Source of the DNA: an uncultured bacterium
GTDB taxonomy: Bacteria; Cyanobacteriota; Vampirovibrionia; Gastranaerophilales; Gastranaerophilaceae
Reading direction: 5' to 3'
DNA length: 64,000 bases
NCBI GenBank assembly: GCA_949282195.1
Contig: CASDOW010000011.1
Location: forward strand, 110,414-174,413
Shown: in pieces, positions 25,298 through 34,665 of the stretch
Layout: each line of letters begins with the position of its first letter
Position numbering within the stretch: the first letter of the stretch is position 1
Notes under the pieces: generated by a model
Told to the model about the DNA's origin: nothing
Seen by the model: only the letters and a program-made list of their open reading frames with translations
The model's database searches: none
Program-made: the position numbers and the translations under genes

Positions 25298-26173
25298 TTA
25301 GCAGCCTAAGTTCATTTTTGAAAATTCAACAATTTTATTTTTACCTGATTGCTTAGCATTGTATAGTGCATGTTCTGCGTATCTGATTAATGTATTAGCA
25401 TCTTCTTCCACATCTTCCATACAAGGATAGCAAGAAACACCGCCCGAGATTGTAATTTGATGACGTTCATCTTCGTTTGCAGGAATAAATTCCATTTTTT
25501 CAACATCGCTTCTGAAGCGTTCTGCAAAAATTCTTGCTTGTTGTTCTGTTGTTTCAGGTAAAATTACAATAAATTCTTCATCGCCATATCTTGTTAATAC
25601 GTCTTCTTTTCTAACTAAAGCGCTTAACATTTGAGCAATTTTTTTAAGTAATATATCGCCCCAATCATAACCATACATATCATTTACAATCTTAAAGTAA
25701 TCAATATCAATTAAAAGACAAGAAACAGGGGTTCCATATCTTTTAGCACGCGAGATTTCAGCGTCCAATCTATGATGCAGATATTTTCTATTGTACAGTC
25801 CTGTCAATTCATCACAAATTGCCGATTTAACAAGACTTTTCTTTGTTTCATATGTTTTTAATAATGCTTTAAGTCTGACATTTAATTCAATCCTGTTTAG
25901 AGGAGTTAGAATATAATCATAAGTTAAAGCTCTAACGGTTAAATTCTCAGGAATTTTATCAACAGGAATTAAAACTGAACATTCCAATTTTCTAACCGCG
26001 CAAAATTCTCTGATTTTATCAATATCAAAATCCAAAATTAAAACGCTCGGATTATATTGTTTATAATTTTCTAATTCGCTTAAATCAAACTCCCTGATTT
26101 GCACTTCGTCATCAACATTGATTAAATTTGAAATTTCAGACGAGCCATTTTCGCTGTATATAATTATATTCAT
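25298..26173 (-). CDS. Pseudo-receiver plus GGDEF-domain protein with GDEEF motif
   Basis: 291 residues. Residues 1-110 have a receiver-like fold with D50 (LILDFD) but the usual Lys of the fifth strand is missing (YILTP), so phosphorylation is doubtful. Residues 118-288 form the GGDEF domain: [31 protein letters not shown], and RYGDEEF in the position of RYGGDEF. The second Gly is replaced by Asp (D198), which would disturb substrate binding. An inhibitory-site RxxD (188-191) is kept at the right spacing. It may therefore be a c-di-GMP sensor, a weak cyclase, or use another nucleotide. AAGGAG precedes the ATG. Confidence 0.88.
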   Translation of the reverse strand: MNIIIYSENGSSEISNLINVDDEVQIREFDLSELENYKQYNPSVLILDFDIDKIREFCAVRKLECSVLIPVDKIPENLTVRALTYDYILTPLNRIELNVRLKALLKTYETKKSLVKSAICDELTGLYNRKYLHHRLDAEISRAKRYGTPVSCLLIDIDYFKIVNDMYGYDWGDILLKKIAQMLSALVRKEDVLTRYGDEEFIVILPETTEQQARIFAERFRSDVEKMEFIPANEDERHQITISGGVSCYPCMEDVEEDANTLIRYAEHALYNAKQSGKNKIVEFSKMNLGC

Positions 26174-26311
26174 ATTGATAATACTCCTTAATACTACTTT
26201 TCAGTATATCATGTTTTGAAATATTAAAACTTTAATTCATACATATATATTATGTACTTTAATTTAATAGATACTAAACTAAAAAAGTAATGATTTTATA
26301 GGCGTAAAGTA

Positions 26312-27487
26312 TTGTCAAGTCCAATTAAAAAATATAGTCCATATTATGAATATGAAAATTACGGCAATTACCAAGATTTTCAAAAAATACAACCAAAAAA
26401 GCGTATCTTAAAAGTTAAAAAAAGAAAAAAAGCAAAGAAAAACCTTATTGCGTCAATTTTTGCACTTTCAATACTAACTTTATACGGTTATTATATTTGC
26501 CCGTATAACTATAAACATTATTTCCGCCCATTAGTTTTAAATCATATTAAAAACAAAAACATTAAACTTGACGCAAAACCTTATGTTTTACCCACTTGGG
26601 ATTATTTATATAATTCCTGTTTATTTGATGAACGTTTATTTGTCGAAAAAGCACAAAAAACAAAAGAAATGACAGAAATCAATATAAACAAAGAATTAAC
26701 GGAAACAAAAACCAAACTTCTTGAATTGTTCAAAAAATACCCTCAATTAAAACCATCTGTTTTTGTTTGGGAGTATTCAACAAGTTCAGGTTTTGAAATT
26801 AATGCCGATGACGTATATCCAAGCGCAAGCATTATTAAAATACCAATTGCCTTTGAATTAATGAGATTAATTGATAAATCAAACAAAACCGATAACCCGA
26901 TTGATTTATCAGACAAAAGAACATTTAGCGAACAGTTCAGAACACTAGGCTCGGGCGATTTACAGTATACAAGCGCCAATGTTGATTACAGCATTGATTA
27001 TCTTGCAAACATAATGATAGCAAATTCCGATAATTCCGCTACCAATATGCTTTTATATGAAATTGGCGGTATGGAAGGCTTTAATCGCGCAATGCGCAAT
27101 CTGGGTTTAAAAGTAACATCAATGGGCGGCTGGCTTCCCGATATAGAAGGCTATAACAAAACGACAGCAAGGGAAATGTCGACCATTTTATACAATATAG
27201 ATAACCCCAATTATATAGATATAAAATATAAAAATGTACTTAAAGAATATCTTGGGAATACAAGAAATATTCATCTTATAAAAGAAAAATTACCCCAAAG
27301 TGCTATGGTTCTTCATAAAACAGGAGATATAGGCACAATGCTTGGCGACAGCGGCATAGTTTACACAGATAACGGTAAAAAATATATTATTACCATTCTT
27401 GTTAAACGACCGTTTAATGATTACAGTGCAAGAACACTAATCCAAGACGCATCATTATTAATATATAACGATGTAAAATCTTTATAG
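26312..27487 (+). CDS. Membrane-anchored serine hydrolase of class-A beta-lactamase fold
   Basis: 391 residues from a TTG. A basic N-terminus (to 43) and a membrane helix (about 44-63) anchor a periplasmic enzyme domain. The three active-site motifs of penicillin-recognising proteins are present: SIIK (S173, K176), SDN (239-241) and KTG (336-338). The deacylating Glu of the omega loop (ExxLN) is not visible before TTAREM; the region reads MGGWLPDIEGYN. It could be a slow or non-lactamase relative that acts on peptidoglycan. No signal peptide cleavage is predicted. Divergent from the GGDEF gene; the start choice is uncertain. Confidence 0.75.
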   Translation: MSSPIKKYSPYYEYENYGNYQDFQKIQPKKRILKVKKRKKAKKNLIASIFALSILTLYGYYICPYNYKHYFRPLVLNHIKNKNIKLDAKPYVLPTWDYLYNSCLFDERLFVEKAQKTKEMTEININKELTETKTKLLELFKKYPQLKPSVFVWEYSTSSGFEINADDVYPSASIIKIPIAFELMRLIDKSNKTDNPIDLSDKRTFSEQFRTLGSGDLQYTSANVDYSIDYLANIMIANSDNSATNMLLYEIGGMEGFNRAMRNLGLKVTSMGGWLPDIEGYNKTTAREMSTILYNIDNPNYIDIKYKNVLKEYLGNTRNIHLIKEKLPQSAMVLHKTGDIGTMLGDSGIVYTDNGKKYIITILVKRPFNDYSARTLIQDASLLIYNDVKSL

Positions 27488-27494
27488 TTTTATC

Positions 27495-27523
27495 TTGACT
27501 ATACAACTCCCTTATAGGATAAT
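27495..27523 (+). promoter_or_regulatory. Near-consensus promoter of the SLH gene
   Basis: TTGACT (27495-27500), a 17-base spacer, GATAAT (27518-27523). The inferred start near 27530 leaves a 45-base leader with AGGAG at 27563-27567, seven bases before the ATG. This is the most consensus-like conventional promoter in the window. Confidence 0.7.
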
Positions 27524-27573
27524 TAGCTTGGTTTATTGTGTGACTGGTTTAGGTAAAAGAATAGGAGTAAATT

Positions 27574-28995
27574 ATGAGAAAAACAACACAAGCATTGTCT
27601 ATTACATTAGCTTTGTTTTTGACTTGTTCTAATGTTTTAGCAAAAGATTGCGCTAAACAAGAAAAAGTTGAAATTTATGCTCATCCTTCACTTATGAATG
27701 CTGATGCCACCGAAGTAAAAGACGCAGATTACGTTTACAGAATCGGCGGAAAAGTATTAAAACAAAAAAACAGACTAGGCTTCACAAACAAAGACAATAC
27801 CTATGTGAATGCATTCTCTAAAGACCTTTTAAATACCATGAGCGTTAGAAAAGGCGACAGAGATTTCAACATCAAAATGCCAATTTCAAGAGCAGAATTA
27901 GCATTTATGTTATCTCAAGGCTTAAACATGAAAAATGTTGGAGTTAACAAAAACTACACAGATATCACAAACTCATATTGGGCAAGTGAAGAAATTAAAA
28001 CAGCCACAGCAGCTGACGTTATGATTGGTTACCCCGATAAAACTTTTAAACCCGACCAAGCCATCACAAAAGCAGAAGTTTTTGCAACAGTAGCAAAATT
28101 AATCGATGTTAAATATGTAAATGATTCATCAGCTCCTGTTCTTAACGGTAAAACCATTGAAAACATTCCGACTTGGGCATATGGATGCACCAAAGAAGTT
28201 GTTGCTTCAGGCTTAATCGATAACCTTCCCGATGAAAAAACATTACTTGAAGCACCATATCTATCAAGACACCAAGTTGCAACTTTAATTAGTGAATTAA
28301 GACTTAAATATAACGGACAACTTATCGGTGACGCATTTAAAGGTGCCGGCACTCCTGTTGCTGTTAAAGTTAAAATGTTAGATAGAATTGACGCTAAACA
28401 TTCTAATATTGGCGATGTATTCCAAGCTAAAACAACTCAAGAAGTTAATGTTGGCGATCAAACATTTCCTGCTGGCTCAATTGTATACGGCAAAGTTGTT
28501 ACAGTTCAAAGACCCGGTTTAGGACACCACCCCGGCTCAATTACCGTTAAATTCACAAAAATTAAAAACGGCGATTGCACAGTTGAATTCCCGAAAGAAA
28601 TGACTTCAGCTACTGCTGATTGCTTAAAAAATCCTAACATTTTCGCAAGAATTTTAGGACTTCCATTCACAGCAGCGGCAAGGACTGTTGGTGTTGCAGG
28701 TCGTTCCGTAGGTCAAGTTGTTAACATTTCAGCTAACGGCTTAGAAGAATACGGCGACAGATTATCAGACACATTTGTTGAAACATTCACAGGTCACTTA
28801 GGACGTGGTGTTGCAAGTTTTGGTAATTCATTCGTTACTTTAGGAAAAGGTGTATACGGAATTATTAAAACTGCTATTTCAGGTACATTCGGTATCATTT
28901 ATGAAATCGGCGACGAACTTGTTTACACTATCGTTCCTTCAGTTTCAAATTCTGCAGCTCTAAATCCTAATGAAGAGTTAACAATTATTTTCTAA
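27574..28995 (+). CDS. SLH-domain surface protein
   Basis: 473 residues with a clear signal peptide (cleaved near 23, VLAKD). Two S-layer-homology units are seen: PISRAELAFMLSQGLNMKNV...YTDITNSYWASEEIKTAT and then KPDQAITKAEVFATVAKLI; the sequence PDKTF lies between them. Further on is a domain with beta-structure (AVKVKMLDRIDAKHSNIGD) and a PGLGHHPG loop, reminiscent of surface-exposed adaptor domains, then an Ala/Gly-rich amphipathic end. In Cyanobacteria and relatives, SLH proteins tie the outer membrane to the peptidoglycan. Strong promoter, ribosome site and terminator suggest an abundant protein. Confidence 0.85.
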   Translation: MRKTTQALSITLALFLTCSNVLAKDCAKQEKVEIYAHPSLMNADATEVKDADYVYRIGGKVLKQKNRLGFTNKDNTYVNAFSKDLLNTMSVRKGDRDFNIKMPISRAELAFMLSQGLNMKNVGVNKNYTDITNSYWASEEIKTATAADVMIGYPDKTFKPDQAITKAEVFATVAKLIDVKYVNDSSAPVLNGKTIENIPTWAYGCTKEVVASGLIDNLPDEKTLLEAPYLSRHQVATLISELRLKYNGQLIGDAFKGAGTPVAVKVKMLDRIDAKHSNIGDVFQAKTTQEVNVGDQTFPAGSIVYGKVVTVQRPGLGHHPGSITVKFTKIKNGDCTVEFPKEMTSATADCLKNPNIFARILGLPFTAAARTVGVAGRSVGQVVNISANGLEEYGDRLSDTFVETFTGHLGRGVASFGNSFVTLGKGVYGIIKTAISGTFGIIYEIGDELVYTIVPSVSNSAALNPNEELTIIF

Positions 28996-29012
28996 TTTTT
29001 AGAAATAAAATC

Positions 29013-29046
29013 AAAATATGACCTGCACAAACGCAGGTCATATTTT
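29013..29046 (+). terminator. Strong intrinsic terminator of the SLH gene
   Basis: A 14-bp perfect stem (AAAATATGACCTGC / GCAGGTCATATTTT) with a 6-base loop, ending in a T-rich run and lying 17 bases after the stop codon. Confidence 0.93.
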
Positions 29047-29108
29047 ATTATAAAGCTATGTAAATTTTAATTCTTTAATAAAGCTATCTTCTTGAAAGTT
29101 AAGTTTTA

Positions 29109-29117
29109 TGCTATAAT
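29109..29117 (+). promoter_or_regulatory. Extended -10 promoter of the PBP1A gene, leaderless type
   Basis: TG-C-TATAAT, a perfect extended -10 element, ends 8 bases before the ATG at 29126. Transcription would start within about one to three bases of the ATG, so no ribosome binding site fits. Confidence 0.6.
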
Positions 29118-29125
29118 ATGTAGCT

Positions 29126-31225
29126 ATGAATAATGTTAGAAGAAAACGGATTGTAAAAAGAGGACCAAAGAAAAGAAATATTTTCTTATGTTTATTTTCA
29201 ATGGGTGTATCAGCAAGCTTAGCTGCAATTGCAGCATTTAATATCTATCTTGCGAGCTTACCTCCTATTTCTAATTTTGAAGATATTAAACCAAACCCCG
29301 TAACCACTATTTACTCATCTGACGGTGAAGTAATTAAAACGTTTACTGCTTTTAAATTCGAAAAAGTATCCATAGATAAAATTCCCAAATACTTAAAAGA
29401 AGCAGTAATTGCAACAGAAGACAAAAACTTCTATCGTCATAGAGGTTTTGACACAATGGGCATGATTCGCTCAACCATTACAAACATTGCCTCAGGAGAA
29501 GTTAAGCAAGGCGCTTCTACAATTACACAACAATTAGCAAGAATTTTATTCTTATCAAACGAAAGAACTTTTGACAGAAAAATAAAAGAATTGATTATAG
29601 CCCACAGAATTGAAAAAACAATCTCTAAAGATGAAATTCTTGAAATGTATTTAAATTCTGTTTACCTTGGCTCCGGAGTATACGGCGTTTCAAGCGCAGC
29701 AAGAACTTTCTTTGATAAAGATTTATCTCAATTAACTTTAGCTGAACAAGCTCTAATTGCAGGGCTGCCTCAAGCACCTTCTATTTATTCTCCGTTTGCA
29801 AACAAAAAAGCGGGGCTAAGAAGAAGAGATCAAGTTTTAAGAAGAATGTACAGGAATAAATACATCACACTTGAGCAAATGGAAGCTGCTCAAAAGGAGG
29901 GACTCCATCTATCAAATAAGCCAAGAATTTATTCCTACAATAAAGCCCCGTATTTTATAGATTTTGTTTTAAATGAACTTAAAAACATAGGTTTTGAAGA
30001 ACAAGAAATTTCTCAAGGCGGCTTGAAAATCTATACCACATTAGATTATAAATCTCAAAACGCAGCCCAAAATGCAGCGGTTTCAGCTCTTAACTCGGCT
30101 AATTTAACAAAACCCGCCAATCAAATTGCTCTATTCTCATTTTCACCTACAACAGGAAGAGTATACGCCTATATTGGCGGCAAAAACTACGAGCAAAGTC
30201 AATACGACAGAGTTTCAAAAGCAGTAAGACCTTCAGGTTCATCCTTTAAACCTTTTGTATATGCAACTGCTTTACAACAAGGTGTTAATGTCAATGATAC
30301 AATTGAAGACACACCCCTAACCATTCAAGATTGGTCACCTAAAAACTACGGCAAAAAATACAGAGGAAAAATTGCAATATGGCAAGCTCTGGCAATATCT
30401 TCAAACGTTGCAGCAGTAAGACTGATTAAAAAAACAGGTGTTGAAGCAGTTATACAAACTGCTCGAGAAATGGGCATAACAACTCCATTAGCAAGCGATA
30501 TGACTATCGCATTAGGCTCAAACGGTGTTAAACTTTATGACATGGTTGTAGCATACGGCGCCTTTGCGAATGGCGGATATAGGGTTCGCCCTTATTCGGT
30601 TGAAAGAGTTGAAAACTCAAGAGGAGTTACAATATATGAAAACTCAGGACCTAAAATTGTTAAAGTTATAAACTTTGAAACAGCAGCAGGAATGACTTAT
30701 ATGCTCAGAAAAGTTGTTGAAATAGGAACAGGAAAGGCTGCCAATATCGCACAAAATGTTGCAGGCAAAACAGGAACAACTAACGATTACAGAGATGCCT
30801 GGTTTGTTGGTTTTACTCCCGATATTGTAACAGGCGTATGGGTTGGAAATGATAACAATTCCAAACTTCCCGGAATTACAGGGGGTGCTATGCCGGCTCG
30901 AGTATTTGCAAATTATATGAAAACCGCAATCAAAAACTTCCCTCTAAGCGTATTTGATTATCCAAAAATGAACGGCTCTAACTCTACAAGCCCAATTAAA
31001 ATGGATGATGTTGATGAAACAGTAGATGAAACAGAAGAAAAAACAGCAGACAAAGAAGCTATTCAAAAAGAAACTTCCACAATGCAAGAACAAAATGACA
31101 TCAGTCAACAAAAGCCAACTAAACCAACAAAACAAAAGCCCGTATTTGAAAATTCAAACTCAGGACTTATCGAATACGATGATGAAAGACAAACAAAATC
31201 ATCCGTACCGCTTCCGGGAATGTAA
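29126..31225 (+). CDS. Class A penicillin-binding protein (PBP1A type)
   Basis: 699 residues: a basic cytoplasmic N-terminus, one membrane helix (about 19-43), a GT51 glycosyltransferase domain with catalytic E98 in ATEDKNFYRHRGFD and QGASTITQQLAR, then a transpeptidase domain with SSFK (S372, K375), SSN (425-427) and KTGTT (548-552). It polymerises lipid II and cross-links the glycan strands. The last 80 residues are Asp/Glu/Lys/Gln-rich and disordered. Full-length for the family. It stands alone between two terminators. Confidence 0.95.
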   Translation: MNNVRRKRIVKRGPKKRNIFLCLFSMGVSASLAAIAAFNIYLASLPPISNFEDIKPNPVTTIYSSDGEVIKTFTAFKFEKVSIDKIPKYLKEAVIATEDKNFYRHRGFDTMGMIRSTITNIASGEVKQGASTITQQLARILFLSNERTFDRKIKELIIAHRIEKTISKDEILEMYLNSVYLGSGVYGVSSAARTFFDKDLSQLTLAEQALIAGLPQAPSIYSPFANKKAGLRRRDQVLRRMYRNKYITLEQMEAAQKEGLHLSNKPRIYSYNKAPYFIDFVLNELKNIGFEEQEISQGGLKIYTTLDYKSQNAAQNAAVSALNSANLTKPANQIALFSFSPTTGRVYAYIGGKNYEQSQYDRVSKAVRPSGSSFKPFVYATALQQGVNVNDTIEDTPLTIQDWSPKNYGKKYRGKIAIWQALAISSNVAAVRLIKKTGVEAVIQTAREMGITTPLASDMTIALGSNGVKLYDMVVAYGAFANGGYRVRPYSVERVENSRGVTIYENSGPKIVKVINFETAAGMTYMLRKVVEIGTGKAANIAQNVAGKTGTTNDYRDAWFVGFTPDIVTGVWVGNDNNSKLPGITGGAMPARVFANYMKTAIKNFPLSVFDYPKMNGSNSTSPIKMDDVDETVDETEEKTADKEAIQKETSTMQEQNDISQQKPTKPTKQKPVFENSNSGLIEYDDERQTKSSVPLPGM

Positions 31226-31236
31226 AAAAATATTCA

Positions 31237-31269
31237 ATTAAAAAGCCCTTAAAATAAGGGCTTTTTAAT
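31237..31269. terminator. Bidirectional intrinsic terminator
   Basis: A 14-bp perfect stem (ATTAAAAAGCCCTT / AAGGGCTTTTTAAT) with a 5-base loop. It has A-tracts and T-tracts on both sides of the GC core, so it can end both the PBP1A and the convergent SIMPL transcripts; its far end touches the SIMPL stop codon. Confidence 0.92.
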
Positions 31270-31994
31270 TATTTAACACTAAATACAACGTTTGCAACCG
31301 CAGTAACTTTTTTATCAACAGTAGATGTGTCGTTAACACCCATATCAGAAACCATTGTTGAATCAGGCGGAGTAATTTGAAAAACTCCCATTCTCATTTG
31401 TCTTACCTTGCCAACCCTGCTGTTTGCAGCGCTCAACATTGAAGTTGCTCTTTGTTTTGCGTCTTGAGTTGCCTCTTTTAATAAGTCAACTTTTATGGAA
31501 GCTAAATCCGAATAGAAAAATTCAGGTCTATATATTTCTAAAGCTATTCCTTTATCGACAAGATTTTGAATATCAGAAGAAATTTCTTTTATTTTTTCAA
31601 CGTCTTTTGATGTAATTTCATAACTTTGGCTTGCATTATATCCGATTATTTCATTTGTGCTATAACCGTTACCAACTGTTTTATATACGTTATATCCGCT
31701 AACGGGTTTAATCTCTATTGAATTTTTGTCTATCCCTTTTGAATTTAAATAACTCACAACCTCAGGGCTTTGAGCTTTTAATCTGTTAAAAGCTTCTTTT
31801 TGAGTTTTTGCATTTACTTGCAAAGAAAAGCTCATTCTTGCACTATCAGATTTAACAATCTTAGAAGCAGAACCGGTTACTGTTATGCTTTCATTCTTTT
31901 GCATTTTTGAAGCAAAAACCAAAGACGAAAATAAAACACCTACGCTAATAATAGTTGCCGACAAAACAAGCTGAAATTTTTCCAATTTTTGCAT
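31269..31994 (-). CDS. SIMPL-domain (DUF541) periplasmic protein
   Basis: 241 residues. An N-terminal hydrophobic segment (about 9-28) is an export signal or anchor. The rest matches the SIMPL fold: ITVTGSASKIVKSDSARMSFSLQV at the start of the domain (beta-strand plus the conserved Gly), then YNASQSYEITSKDVEKI, and the helix LLKEATQDAKQRATSMLSAA with LGxVxQ-like GKVRQM. Family members include the BP26 antigen and YggE, which form ring-shaped oligomers in the periplasm with roles in stress; the biochemical role is not settled. AGGAGG precedes the ATG. Confidence 0.88.
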   Translation of the reverse strand: MQKLEKFQLVLSATIISVGVLFSSLVFASKMQKNESITVTGSASKIVKSDSARMSFSLQVNAKTQKEAFNRLKAQSPEVVSYLNSKGIDKNSIEIKPVSGYNVYKTVGNGYSTNEIIGYNASQSYEITSKDVEKIKEISSDIQNLVDKGIALEIYRPEFFYSDLASIKVDLLKEATQDAKQRATSMLSAANSRVGKVRQMRMGVFQITPPDSTMVSDMGVNDTSTVDKKVTAVANVVFSVK

Positions 31995-32031
31995 AATACT
32001 ATCCTCCTTTTATATACGCTACAACACATTA

Positions 32032-33081
32032 TTATTTATCTATAAACATGCAATCACCATAGCTGAAAAAACGATATTTTTCCGCTACAGCCCGCCCATA
32101 AGCTTCAAAAATCAAACCTTTGCCGGCAAAAGCACTGACAAGCATAATGAGAGTTGATTTAGGAAGATGAAAATTAGTTATCAATTTATCTATTGATTTT
32201 ATTTCATAAGGGGGATATATAAATATATTTGTTTTATCACTGCATGCTTTTATTCTGCCGTATTTTTGATAAGTTGCTTCAAGACACCTTAAGACAGTCG
32301 TACCCACAGCAACAATTGCACCCTTTTTGTTTTCAATTAAATCTTGTGTTTCCTTTGGAATAGAAAAACTTTCATAATGCATGGTATGCTCTTCAATATT
32401 TTCAACCTTAACGGGCATAAACGTTCCTAAACCCACATTTAAAGTTACATATGCTATTTTAATTCCTTTTTCTTTTATTCTTTGAAGTAATTCGTTTGTA
32501 AAATGCAACCCCGCAGTAGGACAAGCAACAGAACCCAAGTTTTTTGCAAAAACCGTTTGATAAGTTTCTTTGTCTTCTTCCCTTGCCTGTCTTGAAATAT
32601 AGGGGGGCAGAGGAATTGAACCATATTTATTTAAAACATCATAAATATTTTCATCTTCATAAATTAATTCAACAATATATTTTGGAATTTCATTTTCTTT
32701 ATTTGCTTCTTTTTTTTCAATTAATTTAATCTTAAAATCAGGCGAAACCTCTAAAATCTCCCCTTGCTTAACTCTTTTAAAATTTTTTGTTAACGCTTCC
32801 CATTTATTTGAATTGTCATAAGGATTCAACAAAAAAACTTCAACTTCAGCACCTGTCTGCCTTTTTGCTATAATACGAGCAGGGTAAACCTTTGTATCAT
32901 TCAAAACAAGCACATCATCTTTATTTAAATAATCAATAACATCAAAAAAATGTCTATTTTTAATTTCGCCTGTCGTTTTATTCAAATAAAGCATACGACA
33001 AGACTCCCTGTCAACTAAAGGGCTTTGGGCAATAAGCTCTTTTGGTAGTTTGTAATCAAAATCAGAAGTTTTTAATTTCAT
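32032..33081 (-). CDS. queA: S-adenosylmethionine:tRNA ribosyltransferase-isomerase
   Basis: 349 residues, full length. The N-terminus DFDYKLPKELIAQSPLVDRESCRML and later GSVACPTAGLHFT, TLNVGLGTFMPV and TNFHLPKSTLIMLVSAFAG are the usual QueA motifs. It moves a ribose from SAM to 7-aminomethyl-7-deazaguanine in tRNA, the step before queuosine. The radical SAM enzyme QueE, earlier in the same pathway, is at 37007. It starts inside the gcvPB stop (TAATG), so it is translationally coupled to a gene of quite different function. Confidence 0.95.
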   Translation of the reverse strand: MKLKTSDFDYKLPKELIAQSPLVDRESCRMLYLNKTTGEIKNRHFFDVIDYLNKDDVLVLNDTKVYPARIIAKRQTGAEVEVFLLNPYDNSNKWEALTKNFKRVKQGEILEVSPDFKIKLIEKKEANKENEIPKYIVELIYEDENIYDVLNKYGSIPLPPYISRQAREEDKETYQTVFAKNLGSVACPTAGLHFTNELLQRIKEKGIKIAYVTLNVGLGTFMPVKVENIEEHTMHYESFSIPKETQDLIENKKGAIVAVGTTVLRCLEATYQKYGRIKACSDKTNIFIYPPYEIKSIDKLITNFHLPKSTLIMLVSAFAGKGLIFEAYGRAVAEKYRFFSYGDCMFIDK

Positions 33082-34418
33082 TATTCTTTTAAATCCAAAT
33101 GTCTTGCAGCGTGTACTTCATCCACTCTCGATACAGGGGTTGTTTTTGGAAACTCATGAAAATCCACGCCGTCATTGATTTCTTTTGAAATTTCAATCAT
33201 AACATTAATAAAATTGTCCAGTACTTCTTTTGTTTCCGATTCTGTCGGCTCAACCATAAAGGCTTCATGTACGATTAAAGGAAAATATATAGTCGCAGGA
33301 TGAATATTACTATCCATTAATCTTTTTGCTATATCAAGAGTGGATACCCCTTTTTCTTTTTTATCCGAATTATCAATAACAAATTCATGTGCACAATGTT
33401 CATCAAAAGCAATATGATAATAATCTTTTAATTTTGATTTTAAATAGTTTGCAGCCAACACTGCATCAGATGAAACATCTTTTAAGGATTTACCAAGCAT
33501 ATAAATATATGTATATGCCTTTACCAAAACAGAAAAATTGCCAAAAAACGCGCTGACTTTCCCTATTGATTTAGGATTATTATAATTTCTTACATATTTT
33601 TTACCGTCAAATTCAATTTTTGGAGTAGGCAGATAATCTTTTAATTTTTCAACAACACCAACAGGTCCTGCTCCGGGGCCGCCGCCTGCATGCGGAGTTG
33701 AAAAAGTTTTATGTAAATTCAAATGTACAACGTCAAAACCCATTAATTTAGGATTTGTATAACCCATAATTGCATTAAAATTAGCTCCGTCATAATATAA
33801 CAAAGAGCCATTTTTGTGCATAATTTCAGATATTTCAAGAACGCCGTTATCAAAAAGCCCCAAAGTATTTGGGTTTGTCATCATAATTGCAGCAATTTGA
33901 GAGTTATATTGCTCTACAATCTTTTTTAATTCTTCTATATCAACGTGTCCTTTTTCGTCTGATTTCACTTCAATTACTTCAAAACCACACATTGAAGCAC
34001 TCGCCGGATTTGTTCCATGGGCATTATCAGGAATGATAACTTTTTTTCTGTTATCATTTATATCTTCAAAATATTTTTTAATTATCATCATTCCGCAAAA
34101 TTCGCCATGAGCACCGGCACAAGGCTGCAGGGTAAATTCATCCATGCCTGTTATTATTTTTAGAAAATTTTGCAATTCAAACATCAATTTCAATGCGCCT
34201 TGACAATCATCATCGTCTTGGTTAGGATGAAGCGCACTAAAACCTTCTTGCATGCTTGCCCACTCATTAATTCTGGGGTTATATTTCATTGTGCAAGAAC
34301 CAAGAGGATAAAAACCCTTTTCTATACAAAAATTCTTATCCGACAATTTTTTATAATGTCGCATTACCTCAAGCTCTGTCTTATCCTTCAAATTAATTTC
34401 AGTGGTTCTTTTTTCCAT
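33081..34418 (-). CDS. gcvPB: Glycine dehydrogenase (decarboxylating) subunit 2
   Basis: 445 residues. MRHYKKLSDKNF, GFYPLGSCTMKYNPRINE, the PLP-binding Lys (K237) in HLNLHKTFSTPHAGGGPG, and TNPNTLGLFD are typical of the catalytic P-protein subunit of the glycine cleavage system. It is about 45 residues shorter at the N-terminus than the Bacillus protein: the in-frame stop TAG just upstream shows that this is the true limit. gcvPA, gcvH and gcvT are not in the window. A TATAAT lies about 33 bases upstream on the reverse strand. Confidence 0.93.
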   Translation of the reverse strand: MEKRTTEINLKDKTELEVMRHYKKLSDKNFCIEKGFYPLGSCTMKYNPRINEWASMQEGFSALHPNQDDDDCQGALKLMFELQNFLKIITGMDEFTLQPCAGAHGEFCGMMIIKKYFEDINDNRKKVIIPDNAHGTNPASASMCGFEVIEVKSDEKGHVDIEELKKIVEQYNSQIAAIMMTNPNTLGLFDNGVLEISEIMHKNGSLLYYDGANFNAIMGYTNPKLMGFDVVHLNLHKTFSTPHAGGGPGAGPVGVVEKLKDYLPTPKIEFDGKKYVRNYNNPKSIGKVSAFFGNFSVLVKAYTYIYMLGKSLKDVSSDAVLAANYLKSKLKDYYHIAFDEHCAHEFVIDNSDKKEKGVSTLDIAKRLMDSNIHPATIYFPLIVHEAFMVEPTESETKEVLDNFINVMIEISKEINDGVDFHEFPKTTPVSRVDEVHAARHLDLKE

Positions 34419-34665
34419 TTTAACACCCTATCTCTTAAAACCTTATTTCAATTATACAATAAAATATTTTTTTATTTTTTTTATTTTTTTTATTAAGAAA
34501 TGTAACAAATAAAACAAGTCAGGCAATTTTTATATCGATATATACTTTATATATATGTAAGACATAAATAACCCCTTAAAAAATTTAAACACACTAATCA
34601 CACACTAACCTTTCATCACGAGAATCAAGACAAAACTTATTAAGAGGTTTTTTATTATCTAAAAA
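34419..34665. other. Gene-free stretch with palindrome and long-range stem
   Basis: No protein gene is seen. A 12-base palindrome (TATATCGATATA) lies at 34531-34542. Bases 34566-34579 and 34640-34653 can pair (one internal mismatch plus one T-T pair, near-perfect AACCCCTTAA with TTAAGAGGTT), closing a loop of about 60 bases, and the 3' arm runs into TTTTTTATTAT. This is the layout of a small RNA with its own terminator on the plus strand, or of a folded leader. No conventional -35/-10 pair is evident. Confidence 0.35.
34566..34656 (+). ncRNA. Candidate small RNA, unverified
   Basis: Inferred only from the long-range stem that ends in a U-tract (TTAAGAGGTTTTTT at 34640-34653). The inside is unstructured and has the sequence CACACTAATCACACAC. 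No family is recognised and no conserved partner sequence is known, so this is a weak call. Confidence 0.22.

Noticed and set aside
34531-34542. Palindrome TATATCGATATA as an operator
   Set aside because: Perfect but AT-rich, and with no promoter beside it; too likely by chance to call.
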